NCBI GenBank assembly: GCA_009602735.1
Contig: WELA01012532.1
Span: 144,840-208,839 of the forward strand
From: Mesotaenium endlicherianum
Taxonomy: Eukaryota > Streptophyta > Zygnematophyceae > Zygnematales > Mesotaeniaceae
Direction: 5' to 3'
DNA: 64,000 bases
Positions 61,787 to 64,000 of this stretch are shown piece by piece. The notes under the pieces are model-generated. The model was given only the letters and a program-made list of their open reading frames with translations, had not been told where the DNA came from and did not search any database. Positions within the stretch are counted from its first letter, which is position 1. Every line of letters begins with the position of its first letter. The translations under genes and the position numbers were made by a program.

Positions 61787-63397
61787 CTAGGAAAACGGAT
61801 CTTTGAGATGGCCCTCATGAAATAGTTGATGCGGATCTAGTACTTCAGAGGTTTGCATGCTACCCAAATGGGGTTGGCCCGCGTCACCAGGCCGTGTGAC
61901 GCCAGTCGTCTGGGGGGGTACAGCAAAATCAAGGGTGGCCGCCCTTGAAAGCTGACCGTTTTGTCCTTGCAAACTAGCAACAGTCCCCAACATCAAGTGG
62001 TGAAGGAAAATTTGACTTAGAGGGTCCGCAACATTATTGCAACCAGGACGATACGCCCAGTTAAAGTGGAATCGTTGCAAGAACTCAGACCATCTCGTCT
62101 GGCGCCTCGATAGCGTTGGCTGTATTTGAAAGAAGGTATTTGGGCAGTGATCCGTAACCACTGTCAAACCCTTGCAGCCTTCCAAACAACATCGCCAAGT
62201 CTTTAAAGCGTATACGACAACCCAGAGCTCCTGCTCTGTCATGGAGTAATTTTGTTCGGCAGGTGTCAGCTTTCGACTCTCAAAGCTGAGAGCCTTGCTT
62301 GCCTGCAGCAGAACAGCCCCTATTCCAACCCCAGACGCATTGGCGACTACCTCGTAAGGCAAGTCGGGATCGGCTAATGAAAGAAGTGGCGCATTGTGAG
62401 TGCATACTTAATGCGCTCAAACGCAATCTGCGTATTCTCATTCCAAATGAACGTCTTATCTTTCCTGGTCAGAGCAGTGAGTGGCGCGGCCATCACTGAA
62501 CAACCTTGCATAAACCTACAAAAGTAGTTAGCAAATCCAAGGAATAAATGTACAGTATGCACATCTTTCGGGACAGGCCAATCTGCGACACACGCAATCT
62601 TGGCTGGGTGAGGGCGCACCCCTTTCGAACCCACTATATGTCCGAGGTACAACAGTTCATCCTTCAGGAAGGAACATTTCTTGAGCTTAGCATACAGCTG
62701 TTGCTCACGAAGGATTTGCAACACCAATTCAAGGTGCTTGTAATGCTTGTCCTTGCTCTTTGAATAGATTAGGATATTGTTGAGGTAAACCTGGACAAAT
62801 TTCCCCAAGTACGGTCGAAACAAATCGTTCATCGTGCTTTGGAATGTCGCGGGTGCATTTGTAAGTGCAAAACTTAGGACTTTGTATTGGAAATGTCCAA
62901 TAAGCGTCCGAAATGCTGTCTTGGGTACATCCTCTGGTGTGATTCGCATCTAATGATAGCCTTGGGCCAAATCAAGCGAGGAGAACACGCATGCCCCCTT
63001 CAGCGAATCAAACAAGTCAGCAATGCGAGGTAACGAATAGTGGGTTCTTGATCGTTATGTTGTTCAAAGCACGATAATCAATGCACATCCTGAGCGTCCC
63101 ATCTTTCTTATGAACAAATAGGATGGGGGCCCCAAATGGAGAAGAGCTCGGCTCAATCCATCCTTTCTCAAGCAAATTGCTAATTTGGTCCTTCATTTCA
63201 TTCATCTCCAACGGGGTGAGGCAATAAATCGATCTCCAAGTCGGTTGAGAATTGGGAATGAGAGGAATCGTATGTCTAATACCCCTATCAGGCGGAAGCC
63301 CGGCTGGTATTTTACTTGGAAACACTGATTTATACTTTTGCAAACGAGCATAAAGTTCAGCTGTGAGTGTCTTGTCATGACCAATCACGTCTAACAC
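61787..63397 (-). mobile_element. C reverse transcriptase and RNase H
   Basis: RT blocks [44 protein letters not shown] and the palm motif are followed by RNase H blocks (ASGVGIGAVLLQ, MTEQELWVVVYALKTW, TVVTDHCPNTFF). Broken. Confidence 0.85.
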
Positions 63398-64000
63398 GGG
63401 CTCTTCCGTAAAGAGCTTAGTGGAAGTGACTGGGGAATTAAGTTGCAGTAATCCAAAGAAATACCTCGTTTTGCCAAACGTCTAGCTTGCTTGATGGACA
63501 ATAGAAGAGTCTTCAAAGGACTTTCTATGGCCATATCGGGCTTAAGAGACTGGAGAGTAATCTTCCTTGTCCCTTTGCCAACAATGCATGTCTTTTGACG
63601 GAAGTCAAGCAATGCACTTGTCTGCGTAAGCCAAGTCGTACCAAAAATTGCATCAATACCAGCGGGCAATTTAGTGACGTAGAATTGTTCGTGGCCGATG
63701 TATGATTACACTTTGAGTTGCAACTTTATCCTTCCAATAATACAAGCTAACGAGCCATCGCCAAGGAGAAGTTCCTCGTCCTTGAGTGGTGGAATCAACT
63801 TCATCCCTTGTGCAAAACGTGCACTAATGAAGCTCACCGATGCGCCTGAATCAATGATTGTAAAGCATGACTAGCCTGAAACTGTCGCGTCAAACGTCAA
63901 ACTTAACCCCAAAGAAGCTTTATGCATCACTAGCATTGTCCTCGCCTTGAGAGGAATGTGAGAAATTTGGAGGTCCTTTACCAAAATCCCATTTTGCATT

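Larger units (their letters stand above)
60125..64000 (-). mobile_element. C: third Ty3/gypsy lineage, cut by the right edge (fossil)
   Basis: Minus strand. In reading order it holds protease (from the edge to about 63391, with ITLQSLKPDMAIESP), RT (about 63397-62374, with [16 protein letters not shown] and the palm VYLNNILIYSK), RNase H (about 62362-61787), integrase (about 61769-60516), a chromodomain-like end (about 60480-60300), a purine tract (60126-60135) and the 3' LTR start at 60125. It is distinct from A and B in sequence. It is broken, with about six breaks. Gag and the 5' LTR lie beyond the window. Confidence 0.88.

Overview
The window looks like a repeat-rich nuclear region of a green streptophyte, most plausibly a charophyte alga such as Chara. 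The basis is one plant-type host gene (MCM7) with many short exons and GT-AG introns, several chromodomain Ty3/gypsy elements primed by an initiator-Met-like site, and gypsy elements that carry a cytosine DNA methyltransferase (DNMT). DNMT capture by retrotransposons has, as I recall, been reported from charophytes and dinoflagellates. The species is an inference. Layout, left to right. 1-4065 (minus): MCM7, cut by the left edge, with a perfect 4 x 80 bp tandem array at an exon/intron junction and an E2F-type promoter site. About 4300-7250 (minus): A1, the 3' half of an A-family gypsy element, upstream of MCM7 and on the same strand. 7251-24723 (minus): B2, a chromovirus split by a second copy, B1 (15012-23830, plus), which has 5-bp target duplications and looks whole. 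B elements carry gag, pol and a third large gene (ORF3) after pol. 24724-31915 (minus): A2, with gag, protease, DNMT and a long linker. 32146-50752 (plus): A3, a second DNMT element head-to-head with A2. A3 is interrupted by a solo LTR (E, 35210-35954) and by chromovirus B3 (40743-49657, minus), which itself holds another solo LTR (F, 43265-43767). 50753-54471: mostly no recognisable gene, with one unrecognised coding-like stretch near 52590-53340. 54472-58304 (minus): a broken, possibly Tnp2-like transposase relic, cut by an LTR (D) related to the B LTRs. About 59000-64000 (minus): C, a third gypsy lineage running off the right edge. How it fits together: MCM7 is the only clear host gene. The rest is a retrotransposon nest whose insertion order can be read from target-site duplications. 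The most notable content is the DNMT placed between protease and reverse transcriptase in the A family, and the spliced-looking third gene of the B family, which is preceded by a duplicated polypurine tract. Three single Ns, each between short repeated sequences, are assembly joins.
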